Of a DNA stretch of 5,966 bases, positions 1 to 5,170 are shown in pieces; positions within the stretch are counted from its first letter, which is position 1, and the number at the start of each line of letters is the position of its first letter. The DNA comes from Pseudomonadota bacterium (GTDB taxonomy: Bacteria > Myxococcota > Polyangia > Polyangiales > Polyangiaceae). The notes below the pieces were generated by a model. The model did no database searches, was not told the DNA's origin, and was given only the letters and a program-made list of their open reading frames with translations. The stretch spans positions 1-5,966 of the forward strand of contig JAEZYO010001032.1 in assembly GCA_023419055.1 (NCBI GenBank). Reading direction: 5' to 3'. The translations under genes and the position numbers were made by a program.

Positions 1-352
1 CCGCGACCCGGCGGGTGAGCTCCAGGGCGTCCTCGGGGCGGAGCGGCGCGCGAGCGACGGTGCGCCCGAGATCCTCGCCCTCGAGCCACTCCATCGCGAG
101 GTAGAGGGACGGAGAGTTACCGTGCGCGATGTAACGGACGATCCCGGGGTGCTCGAGCTGCGACAGCACGCGAGCCTCGCGCAGGAACCGGTCGACGTGC
201 GACTGCCCGCCGGCGTGGAGCAACTTGACCGCTACGCGCTCGCCGGTCTCCCGGTCACGCGCCCGGTAGACCTCGCCCATCCCTCCGGAGCCGGTGAGCT
301 CTTCGAGCACGAACCTGTCACCGACGACGGTGCCTAGCAGCGGGACGGACAT
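1..352 (-). CDS. Hanks-type Ser/Thr protein kinase, N-terminal part (runs off left edge)
   Basis: A eukaryotic-like protein kinase that would transfer phosphate from ATP to Ser/Thr of target proteins. The 117 visible codons are the N-lobe. They show a glycine-rich loop GSGGMGEVYRA (residues 21-31), the ATP-anchoring lysine in VAVKLL (K43), the alpha-C glutamate in FLREARVLSQLEHPGIVRY (E59), and a hinge MEWLEGEDL (87-95). The catalytic loop (HRD) and DFG lie beyond base 1, so activity and any C-terminal sensor or membrane domain cannot be judged. The ATG at 352-350 is chosen because the kinase fold begins within about 15 residues, as is usual. No convincing Shine-Dalgarno sequence precedes it, so a slightly different start is possible. 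It lies on the same strand as the M64 protease pair, 133 bases downstream of it. Kinase identity is clear; targets are unknown. Confidence 0.93.
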   Translation of the reverse strand, partial: MSVPLLGTVVGDRFVLEELTGSGGMGEVYRARDRETGERVAVKLLHAGGQSHVDRFLREARVLSQLEHPGIVRYIAHGNSPSLYLAMEWLEGEDLGRTVARAPLRPEDALELTRRVA

Positions 353-451
353 AGCGGGCTGGGGACTCGGATCTCGAGTCGTACCATCGCCCCCGAGCGC
401 GGTAAATTCGGCCTCGTTTCTGGCCGTTCACCCGTCGATTGGAGCATTCGC

Positions 452-473
452 CCCGAAGGCTTGCCCCCTCGGG
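452..473 (-). terminator. Possible hairpin terminator after the 182-residue gene
   Basis: On the minus strand an 8-base-pair stem (cccgaggg / ccttcggg, one G-U pair) with a 6-base loop begins 12 bases after the stop codon at 486. No T-run follows, so it does not meet the standard intrinsic-terminator pattern. It could be a 3'-end stabiliser or chance in GC-rich DNA. If it acts, it would separate the kinase gene from the protease pair. Confidence 0.3.
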
Positions 474-485
474 AAAGAGCGCTCC

Positions 486-1034
486 CTAGCTCGGCGGCGT
501 CAGGCAAGCCTTCCGAACCTGGCGGCGCACGATCGAGGCGCGCTTCTCGGCGTGATACCTCTCTGCGCGTGCGGTCGTCTCAGGGCCGGGGTTCTCGAGA
601 CAGTCCGCGATGATCTCGTAGCCCTCGACTCGTTCCGGGTAGCCGTTCGGGAACTCGACCCGATGCTGCGCGAGGATCGCGCGCGCCGTGACGAAGTCTC
701 GCCGAGCGAGAGCGTCCTTCACCTCTTCGAGGAGGTCGACGTCGCGATAGAGCCGTGCGTGCTCGACCGTGATCGGGTGCGCGTGCCTCGGCGCGGGCTC
801 CTCTTTCGCCACCGCGCGTTCCTCGTCGACCGCTCGGTGCTCGTGGGGACGAGGGGTGGCGGCGAGCGCCTTCTGCGCAGGCGGGTGAGCCAGGATCGGC
901 GCGGCCTCACGCGCTGGCGTCGTGTCAGCGCGTCGCGGAGCCGTGTCTCGCAAGAGGTAGAGCGCTCCGACGAGCAACAGCCCGAGCCCGCCGATCGCGA
1001 CGGGCCCGCCCTTCTGCCAGCCCGGGCTCGTCAT
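486..1034 (-). CDS. Single-pass membrane protein with TPR-like C-terminal region, unknown function
   Basis: A 182-residue protein that I do not recognise as a named family. One hydrophobic segment (about residues 11-28) follows a short N-terminus and is followed by R29, R35 and R36, consistent with a signal anchor or an uncleaved signal peptide. Residues 32-90 form a Pro/Ala/charged linker. Residues 93-178 are helical and resemble a degenerate TPR pair: ALARRDFVTARAIL, then a second helix pair ending before C177. C145 and C177 could form a disulfide if exported. The start is taken at ATG 1034-1032, which overlaps the protease stop as ATGA. A GTG six codons upstream (1052) is in frame but would lie inside the protease gene. 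The overlap implies translational coupling, so it probably works with the M64 protein at the envelope, perhaps as an anchor or adaptor; that role is inference. Confidence 0.82.
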   Translation of the reverse strand: MTSPGWQKGGPVAIGGLGLLLVGALYLLRDTAPRRADTTPAREAAPILAHPPAQKALAATPRPHEHRAVDEERAVAKEEPAPRHAHPITVEHARLYRDVDLLEEVKDALARRDFVTARAILAQHRVEFPNGYPERVEGYEIIADCLENPGPETTARAERYHAEKRASIVRRQVRKACLTPPS

Positions 1035-2425
1035 GGCACCGTGATCGTCCACTCGACGCTCTGCTCGAGCTCCTCTCGCCCGTGCGGCGTGTCCATCGGG
1101 ACCCAGGGAGTATCGTCATGGGCGCGCGCCACGATCTTGTGCGTGCCCGAAGGCAGCGTGGTGGCGTCGAACGTCGCGCCGCTCCCCGCCGGGCTACCGT
1201 CGGCGGTCCAGTCTACCGCGATCACGGCCGGGTCGATGACTTTGACTTCGAGCACCGTCGGCGTGGTCGTGCTCGCAGGTGTGGACGAATCGATGGGATC
1301 GACGATCTCGTAGATGTCACGCACGGCCTGCTCGAGCGAAATCGCGTTCAGGTACGCCGACGCCCAGAGCGAGTTCATCACCGACTGGTCGCTCGGGCGG
1401 TAGTTGCCGCTGCCTTCGCATTCGAAGGCTCCCTGCTCCCCGGTGCCTGGCGTTTGATCGAAGCCGACCCAGTGATTCCACTTCCCACCGGAATCCTGCG
1501 ACCCTGCCGTATTGATGCGTCCGCCGCCGCAGTTTCCGTATTCGTCACCCAGGTGGAAGAAGCCGTGACCGCCCTCGTGCGAGGCCGCTAACGCGGCGTC
1601 ACCGTGACCTCCGCTCCACACCATGGGGATGCCGCCCGAGTTCCACCACTCGCTGTCGTTCATGACCACGGCGACCCAATCCGTCTCGGTGGTCGCCGGC
1701 ATCATCGCGTCGATGGCGTCGTACACCTTGTCGTTCGTGATGTAACCGAGCCTGCTCGAATCATTGCCGCAGCCGTCGAACGCCGTGTTCGGTGCTCCGG
1801 TGCAGCCGACGCCCCAACCTTCGCCGTTGCCCTCGGTAATTCCCGAGTCGACGCTCTCCACCTTGAGCGCACAAATATTGATGAAGTTCCGGTAGGTCCT
1901 GTACGGCTCGCTCTCGGGGGCGAAACGGCCCGCCACGTAGCCCTGCGATCCGGGCGTGCCGTGTCCGTTCAACATCTCCTGGAGGTGCATCGGGTACACG
2001 GTCTCGAGATCGGCCGCGTCGTAGCCATCGCCGACGATCGTGTAGTTGATGCGGTTCGCGGGCGGCCCATGGCCCTCGAGCACGATGCCGTTCGCGCCGC
2101 AGTCGAGCTCGTACTCGATCGGACCTCCGCCTCCGAGCCCGCTGCCGCCGGAGCCGCCGGTCCCTGCGCTACCGGCGCCCGCGCCACCAACCGACGCCGT
2201 ACCGCCGCTTCCGCCGGTCCCGCTGGAACCCGATGCGCCACCGCTGCCTCCGGTGACCGCGCCGCTACCCCCCGTCTGCGAAGCGGAGCCCGAGTTGCCG
2301 CCGGAGCCGCTCGCTACCGCGCCCGATCCTCCGCTCGCTCCCGGATCAGCCGAACCGTCGGGATCACCGCAACCCATCAGTACGAGCACACCAATGACGG
2401 TCCAGGCGATTGCTTTTTCTCTCAT
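1031..2425 (-). CDS. Secreted lipoprotein with peptidase M64 (IgA-peptidase-like) metalloprotease domain
   Basis: A 464-residue probable zinc metallopeptidase exported as a lipoprotein. Residues 1-19 are a lipoprotein signal: MREK, a hydrophobic stretch, and lipobox LMGC with lipidated C19. Residues 23-102 are a Gly/Ser/Ala-rich linker. The catalytic region (about 104-375) has the M64-type entry YTIVGDGYDAADL, then HEGGHGFFHLGDEY at 283-296 (H283 and H287 as zinc ligands, E284 as catalytic base, D294/E295 as likely third-ligand region), and NYRPSDQSVMNSLW near 341-354. Six further cysteines (109, 185, 208, 219, 299, 336) could form disulfides. Residues 388-464 look like a small Ig-like beta domain. 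The start at ATG 2425 is preferred over an in-frame start at 2509 because only it places the signal peptide at the N-terminus and it has a GGAGA ribosome site 9 bases upstream. M64 is named for bacterial IgA proteases; the substrate here is unknown. Confidence 0.9.
   Translation of the reverse strand: MREKAIAWTVIGVLVLMGCGDPDGSADPGASGGSGAVASGSGGNSGSASQTGGSGAVTGGSGGASGSSGTGGSGGTASVGGAGAGSAGTGGSGGSGLGGGGPIEYELDCGANGIVLEGHGPPANRINYTIVGDGYDAADLETVYPMHLQEMLNGHGTPGSQGYVAGRFAPESEPYRTYRNFINICALKVESVDSGITEGNGEGWGVGCTGAPNTAFDGCGNDSSRLGYITNDKVYDAIDAMMPATTETDWVAVVMNDSEWWNSGGIPMVWSGGHGDAALAASHEGGHGFFHLGDEYGNCGGGRINTAGSQDSGGKWNHWVGFDQTPGTGEQGAFECEGSGNYRPSDQSVMNSLWASAYLNAISLEQAVRDIYEIVDPIDSSTPASTTTPTVLEVKVIDPAVIAVDWTADGSPAGSGATFDATTLPSGTHKIVARAHDDTPWVPMDTPHGREELEQSVEWTITVP
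2120..2359 (-). repeat. Gly/Ser-rich linker-coding imperfect repeat
   Basis: This part of the M64 lipoprotein gene encodes about 80 residues built from loose GGSGG, SGTGG and SGAV units (protein residues 23-102). At DNA level it is a degenerate array of ccgccgg/gccgccg-type words. It probably acts as a flexible tether holding the protease domain away from the membrane lipid anchor. Such arrays can change length by slippage in steps of three bases without breaking the frame. Confidence 0.75.
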
Positions 2426-2434
2426 CGGACAAGT

Positions 2435-2439
2435 TCTCC
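2435..2439 (-). promoter_or_regulatory. Ribosome binding site of the M64 lipoprotein gene
   Basis: GGAGA on the minus strand, 9 bases before the ATG at 2425. It decides the start in favour of 2425 over the longer in-frame option at 2509. Confidence 0.65.
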
Positions 2440-2645
2440 GCACGCGGCCAGCGCGCTCGCTGCAGAACCCCCACCAGGTAAAGGCGCAGTGCTCCTGTCC
2501 GCTCGGCACGGATCAGATTTCGATGCTCGCCACCTCCCGCGAGGCCTTCGGACGAAAGTTGTGAGCAGGGCGTGACGCTCCTCCCGAAGCCGATGGGTAC
2601 TGGGCCGCGGTTGGGTGTCCCGCCTCGCCCTACTTACCCGGGGGA

Positions 2646-2674
2646 TTGATATGCCTCGGGCCTAGCAGAGACAA
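2646..2674 (-). promoter_or_regulatory. Weak candidate promoter for the protease gene
   Basis: On the minus strand, TTGTCT (2674-2669) and TATCAA (2651-2646) are separated by 17 bases. Each hexamer matches four of six sigma-70 consensus bases. It would give a leader of a little over 200 bases before the protease ATG, which is long. A different sigma factor or a nearer promoter without consensus boxes is equally possible. Confidence 0.3.
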
Positions 2675-2686
2675 ATCACTGAAACT

Positions 2687-2701
2687 ATTGACCTAATCAA
2701 T
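2687..2701. repeat. Inverted repeat overlapping the permease -35 box
   Basis: attga (2687-2691) and tcaat (2697-2701) form a perfect 5-base inverted repeat with a 5-base spacer. It overlaps the -35 hexamer of the permease promoter, a usual place for a repressor or activator site. The short arms mean chance is not excluded. Confidence 0.4.
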
Positions 2702-2716
2702 TACCCTCTCGACAAT
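2688..2716 (+). promoter_or_regulatory. Sigma-70-like promoter of the TauE/SafE-type permease gene
   Basis: TTGACC (2688-2693, five of six to TTGACA) and GACAAT (2711-2716, four of six to TATAAT) are spaced by exactly 17 bases within the only AT-rich island of the window. Transcription would begin near 2722-2724, giving a short leader of about 23 bases before the ATG at 2746. Confidence 0.6.
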
Positions 2717-2717
2717 T

Positions 2718-2734
2718 CCTATCACTTCGATAGG
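2718..2734. promoter_or_regulatory. Operator-like palindrome at the predicted transcription start of the permease gene
   Basis: cctatc (2718-2723) and gatagg (2729-2734) form a perfect 6-base inverted repeat with a 5-base spacer, centred on the predicted +1 and ending 11 bases before the ATG. Because the start of transcription would fall inside it, binding of a dimeric regulator to DNA is more likely than an mRNA hairpin. Its centre is 32 bases (about three helical turns) from that of the repeat at 2687-2701, with the same 5-base spacer but different arms. Confidence 0.5.
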
Positions 2735-2745
2735 GTTACTGCGGA

Positions 2746-3666
2746 ATGCGTCACCTCCTGCTCTTTGCGCTCGCCGGCTTCGCCGCTTCCTTCGTCGACG
2801 GGGCGCTAGGCATGGGCTTTGGACCGACGAGCTCGAGCATTCTGCTCGGCGCGGGGCTCGCTCCTTCCGCCGCGTCTGCGACGGTCAATCTGGCGAAGGT
2901 GGCTTCGGGCGTCGCCGCGGGTGTCTCGCACTGGCGCTTCGGGAACATCGACAAGCGCATGGTGCTGAACCTGGCCCTGCCGGGCTGTTTGGGAGCGCTC
3001 ATCGGCGTGACGGTGCTCTCCAACGTGAGCGGCGCGACGCTGCGTCCGCTACTCGCGCTCCTGCTGACCGTCATCGGCATCCGCATCCTGATTCGCTTCG
3101 CTCGCGCGGTGAGCACCACGGAGAAGTCGAGCGACGCTCCGGAGTCCGAGCGCGATCAGGCACCTCAACACGAAGTGAAGGGCGTGAGGATCGCCGGACT
3201 GCTCGGCGGTATCACGAACGGCATGATCGGCGCGTGGGGTCCCGTCGTGACGCCCTTCCTCCTGCATCGCGGCGTGCGCCCGCGCTACGCCATCGGCTCC
3301 GTGAACACCGCGGAGATCGCGGTGGCCTCTGTTTCTGCCTTCTCGTTGCTGGCCTCGATCGGTCGCGGTGGTTTCAACGTCGGCGTCCTGATCGCGATGC
3401 TGATCGGTGGTCTGGTCGCCGCCCCGGTCGCAGCTTGGGTGATCCGTTTCGTCCCGGCGCGCCCCATGGGCATCGCCGTGGCCGGCCTCTTGCTGTTCAC
3501 CAACGCGCGCGAGCTCGCTGCTTGGGCCGGTCTGGGCAGCGGCCCCTGGATTTGGGCGATCTACTCGGCGATCGCCGCGGTGATTGCGCTCGCGTTCTTC
3601 GCCCCGCGCGCGCTCGGGACGGCTGCTGCCGCGCAGACGGCAGCTTCGTCCAGCAGCGGCTCCTGA
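2746..3666 (+). CDS. TauE/SafE-family membrane permease (putative sulfite/organosulfur anion exporter)
   Basis: A 306-residue polytopic inner-membrane protein of the TauE/SafE (former DUF81) family, whose studied members move sulfite, sulfoacetate or related anions. The family's internal duplication is visible: an N-terminal half beginning FVDGALGMGFGPTSSSILL (16-34) with ATVNLAKVASG (45-55), and a second half beginning GGITNGMIGAWGPVVTPFLL (154-173) with SVNTAEIAVAS (185-195). About eight or nine hydrophobic segments fall near 4-26, 34-60, 74-94, 98-117, 147-170, 186-205, 211-234, 239-256 and 267-287. A charged cytoplasmic-type loop (121-146) joins the halves. The C-terminus ends in an Ala/Ser tail. 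The ATG at 2746 starts directly at the first membrane segment; its ribosome site is weak (taggg ten bases upstream, inside the palindrome). Family membership is firm, the substrate is not. Confidence 0.9.
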   Translation: MRHLLLFALAGFAASFVDGALGMGFGPTSSSILLGAGLAPSAASATVNLAKVASGVAAGVSHWRFGNIDKRMVLNLALPGCLGALIGVTVLSNVSGATLRPLLALLLTVIGIRILIRFARAVSTTEKSSDAPESERDQAPQHEVKGVRIAGLLGGITNGMIGAWGPVVTPFLLHRGVRPRYAIGSVNTAEIAVASVSAFSLLASIGRGGFNVGVLIAMLIGGLVAAPVAAWVIRFVPARPMGIAVAGLLLFTNARELAAWAGLGSGPWIWAIYSAIAAVIALAFFAPRALGTAAAAQTAASSSSGS

Positions 3667-3667
3667 C

Positions 3668-3687
3668 GCTCTCTCCCGAGAGTGAGC
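3668..3687 (+). terminator. Possible hairpin just after the permease stop
   Basis: gctctctc and gagtgagc can pair as 4 plus 3 base pairs around one mismatch with loop ccga, beginning two bases after the TGA. There is no T-run. It may be a weak terminator or a 3'-end structure; support is modest. Confidence 0.25.
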
Positions 3688-3720
3688 TCCCGCCGCACGC
3701 CAGCACCGCGCTCGGGCGGG

Positions 3721-3767
3721 GCGCTAAGCGCCGGTCCCCCTAGAACGTCCTAGGACCGGCGCTAAGC
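3721..3767. repeat. Strong inverted repeat upstream of the ferredoxin gene, flanked by a 9-base direct repeat
   Basis: Arms 3727-3737 (agcgccggtcc) and 3753-3763 (ggaccggcgct) pair perfectly over 11 bases. Inside, tag/cta add three pairs after a three-base ccc bulge, leaving loop aacgtc. The word gcgctaagc occurs at 3721-3729 and again at 3759-3767. No T-run follows, so an intrinsic terminator in standard form is not supported. The position, 14 bases before the ferredoxin ATG, fits a regulator-binding site, an attenuator or a translation-controlling hairpin. Confidence 0.7.
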
Positions 3768-3777
3768 TCGTAGCGGC

Positions 3778-4086
3778 ATGGGCAAGAAGAAGAAGCTCCG
3801 CAAGCGTCTCCAAAAGCGGGGCGTGGACGACGCCCCCACGCTCGTGATCTGCGTCGGAAAGGACTGCTGCCCACGCTCGGAGTCTCGCGCGCTCGTCGAG
3901 GAGACGCGCGCTTACGTTGCCGAGCAGCACCCGAAAGTGCACCTCGAGCTCGTCGGGTGCCTGCACATCTGCAAGAAGGGCCCCATCGCGGCGACGTACC
4001 CGGAGATCGAGTTCGAGAAGCGGGTCGACGGAGCCCGCGCGCGCAAGCTCGTCGACAAGCTCGATCGGCGCACGCGCTCCGACTGA
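3778..4086 (+). CDS. Thioredoxin-like [2Fe-2S] ferredoxin
   Basis: A 102-residue small electron carrier. Four cysteines in the NuoE/thioredoxin-like ferredoxin order, C25-x4-C30 and C61-x3-C65, would hold a [2Fe-2S] cluster; a fifth, C31, sits next to the second ligand. The core (21-98) has the expected beta (TLVICVGKDC), helix (RALVEETRAYVAEQ), beta (HLELVGCLHIC) and GPIAATYPE order. The first 15 residues are a very basic extension (MGKKKKLRKRLQKRG), which could contact nucleic acid, membrane or an acidic partner. An in-frame TAA at 3763-3765 excludes a longer start, so ATG 3778 is the first possible one. There is no visible Shine-Dalgarno sequence. It follows the permease by 111 bases with a hairpin between, so co-transcription is possible but not certain. 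The redox partner is unknown. Confidence 0.88.
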   Translation: MGKKKKLRKRLQKRGVDDAPTLVICVGKDCCPRSESRALVEETRAYVAEQHPKVHLELVGCLHICKKGPIAATYPEIEFEKRVDGARARKLVDKLDRRTRSD

Positions 4087-4090
4087 TCGC

Positions 4091-5170
4091 TCAGCGAGCG
4101 AGCTTCTCGACCTCCGCGCGCCGGAAGCCCGCCGGATAGCGACGCAGGTAGTCCGAAGCGGCTCGCCCGGTGGACGCGCTGTCTCCCGCTCGTTGAAGCG
4201 CGATGACACGCAGGTACGCGGCGTCTTCACTGCGCGGATCCCGCGGGTACTTGCCGAGAAACGCTGCAAACGCCGCCGCGGCGCCGGCGTTGTCGCCGGC
4301 TCCGAGAAGCGCCGTCGCCGCTCGAAATTCGAGTGAAGGGTCGGCGCTCGGCTGCGTTGCGGCGCTGGGCAAAACCCGTGCAACGGTAGGTCGCTCGAGC
4401 GGTGCTTTCGCGCTCGCGCTCGCGCTCGTGCTCGGAGTCGCGGCAGCCTCGCTCGGCGGAGCTGACGACCGAACCGGCGCTGCCGGAGGAGCCGCCTCGA
4501 AGGCGTTCGCCCAAACCTGCCCGGCACCGAGATGGATCGTGGATCTCTCGCGCAGACGTAAGAGCACGCTGCCTTCTCGAACCGTCACGTCGGTCGTGCG
4601 ACCATCTTTGACGGCGACGCTGAAGGTAGTCCCGATGTCCTCGAGCTCACCGTCCGGTAGCACGACGAGGAAGCGGCGCTTCTCCGTCGCGGGTCGCACC
4701 TCGATGTCCAGGGTGCCCGAGTCGAGGATGATCTTCTCGACGTTCGCCTCGAGGTGTCGCGACCAGACCGCCGGACCGACGCTTCGCACCAGAGCTCGCG
4801 CTTCGAGCCGAGTCGTTGACTTCGGCTGGACCAACCAGCCGACGACGAGCACGGCGACGACGGCGAGCGCCACCGCGACCACCGGCGCGAACAGGGAGCG
4901 CCGCGGAGGGCGCTCCGACTCGACGCGCGAACGATCGAAAGCCGCGAGCAGGCGCGTGCGCTCTCGCCGGACGTGCAGCTCGTCGACCATCGAGTCATCC
5001 GCCGACTCGAGGCGCAGCGGCAATGCCAGGGCATGCAACGCCTCTGCCTCACGCGTGCAGTCGCGACAAATTCCGAGGTGACGTTCGAAGCTCTCGCGCG
5101 CGGCGCCGGTGAGCCGGCCGTCGCGGAGCGCCTCCACTTCGTACGAGCGCGAGCAGGTGCCGGGCTTCAC
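4091..5170 (-). CDS. FecR-like membrane regulator: zinc-finger anti-sigma N-terminus, FecR domain, TPR-like tail
   Basis: A 359-residue protein that probably controls the ECF sigma factor encoded just upstream. Residues 1-45 hold an anti-sigma-type zinc finger H31-x3-C35-x2-C38, with C6 as a possible fourth ligand. One membrane helix lies at about 93-114. A FecR domain follows at about 145-215, with IILDSGTLDIEV, VVLPDGELEDIGTTFSV and TVREGSVLL. Residues 224-275 are an Ala/Pro/Ser linker including SASASA. Residues 279-357 are helical TPR-like repeats containing two Y-P turns (KYPRDPRSE and RRYPAGF). The start is GTG at 5170; it overlaps the sigma stop as GTGA and has GGAGG seven bases upstream. 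The topology would put the zinc finger in the cytoplasm and the FecR and TPR-like parts in the periplasm. The gene ends four bases from the convergent ferredoxin stop. Confidence 0.9.
   Translation of the reverse strand: MKPGTCSRSYEVEALRDGRLTGAARESFERHLGICRDCTREAEALHALALPLRLESADDSMVDELHVRRERTRLLAAFDRSRVESERPPRRSLFAPVVAVALAVVAVLVVGWLVQPKSTTRLEARALVRSVGPAVWSRHLEANVEKIILDSGTLDIEVRPATEKRRFLVVLPDGELEDIGTTFSVAVKDGRTTDVTVREGSVLLRLRERSTIHLGAGQVWANAFEAAPPAAPVRSSAPPSEAAATPSTSASASAKAPLERPTVARVLPSAATQPSADPSLEFRAATALLGAGDNAGAAAAFAAFLGKYPRDPRSEDAAYLRVIALQRAGDSASTGRAASDYLRRYPAGFRRAEVEKLAR
4409..4432 (-). repeat. Hexamer tandem repeat in the FecR-like gene
   Basis: Three copies of cgcgct and a fourth cgtgct encode alternating Ser-Ala/Thr in the periplasmic linker of the FecR-like protein. 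The unit is two codons, so gain or loss of copies changes linker length without shifting the frame. Confidence 0.65.

Larger units (their letters stand above)
2426..2745. other. Divergent intergenic region between protease and permease genes
   Basis: A 320-base region between two divergently read genes. The part from 2426 to about 2640 is GC-rich. I see no gene, RNA motif or repeat in it beyond the protease ribosome site; an in-frame extension of the protease to 2509 is open but carries no signal sequence of its own. From about 2645 to 2740 the composition becomes markedly AT-rich. This stretch holds the predicted promoters in both directions and two inverted repeats, listed separately. Confidence 0.8.

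Noticed and set aside
294..1313. Long plus-strand open frame of 339 codons
   Set aside because: It runs antisense to the membrane protein and the C-terminus of the M64 protease, is rich in Arg/Ser/Val typical of GC-rich shadow frames, and has no recognisable domain.
2426..2509. Longer start for the M64 lipoprotein
   Set aside because: The extra 28 residues would bury the lipoprotein signal peptide, and the ATG at 2425 has a good ribosome site.
1604..2575. Plus-strand frame of 323 codons, and the proline-rich frame at 2046-2564
   Set aside because: Both are antisense to the protease gene. The proline-rich translation is simply the mirror of the Gly-rich linker codons.
2510..2640. Search for a riboswitch or small RNA in the leader of the protease gene
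   Set aside because: Only short GC-rich stems of the kind expected by chance are visible; no known riboswitch core was recognised.
3724..4527. Minus-strand frame of 267 codons across the ferredoxin gene
   Set aside because: It is antisense to the ferredoxin and out of frame with the FecR-like gene, with Arg-rich low-complexity content; both overlapped genes have clear domains.
4203..5081. Plus-strand frame of 292 codons
   Set aside because: It is antisense to the FecR-like gene, whose zinc finger, membrane helix and FecR motifs are unambiguous.
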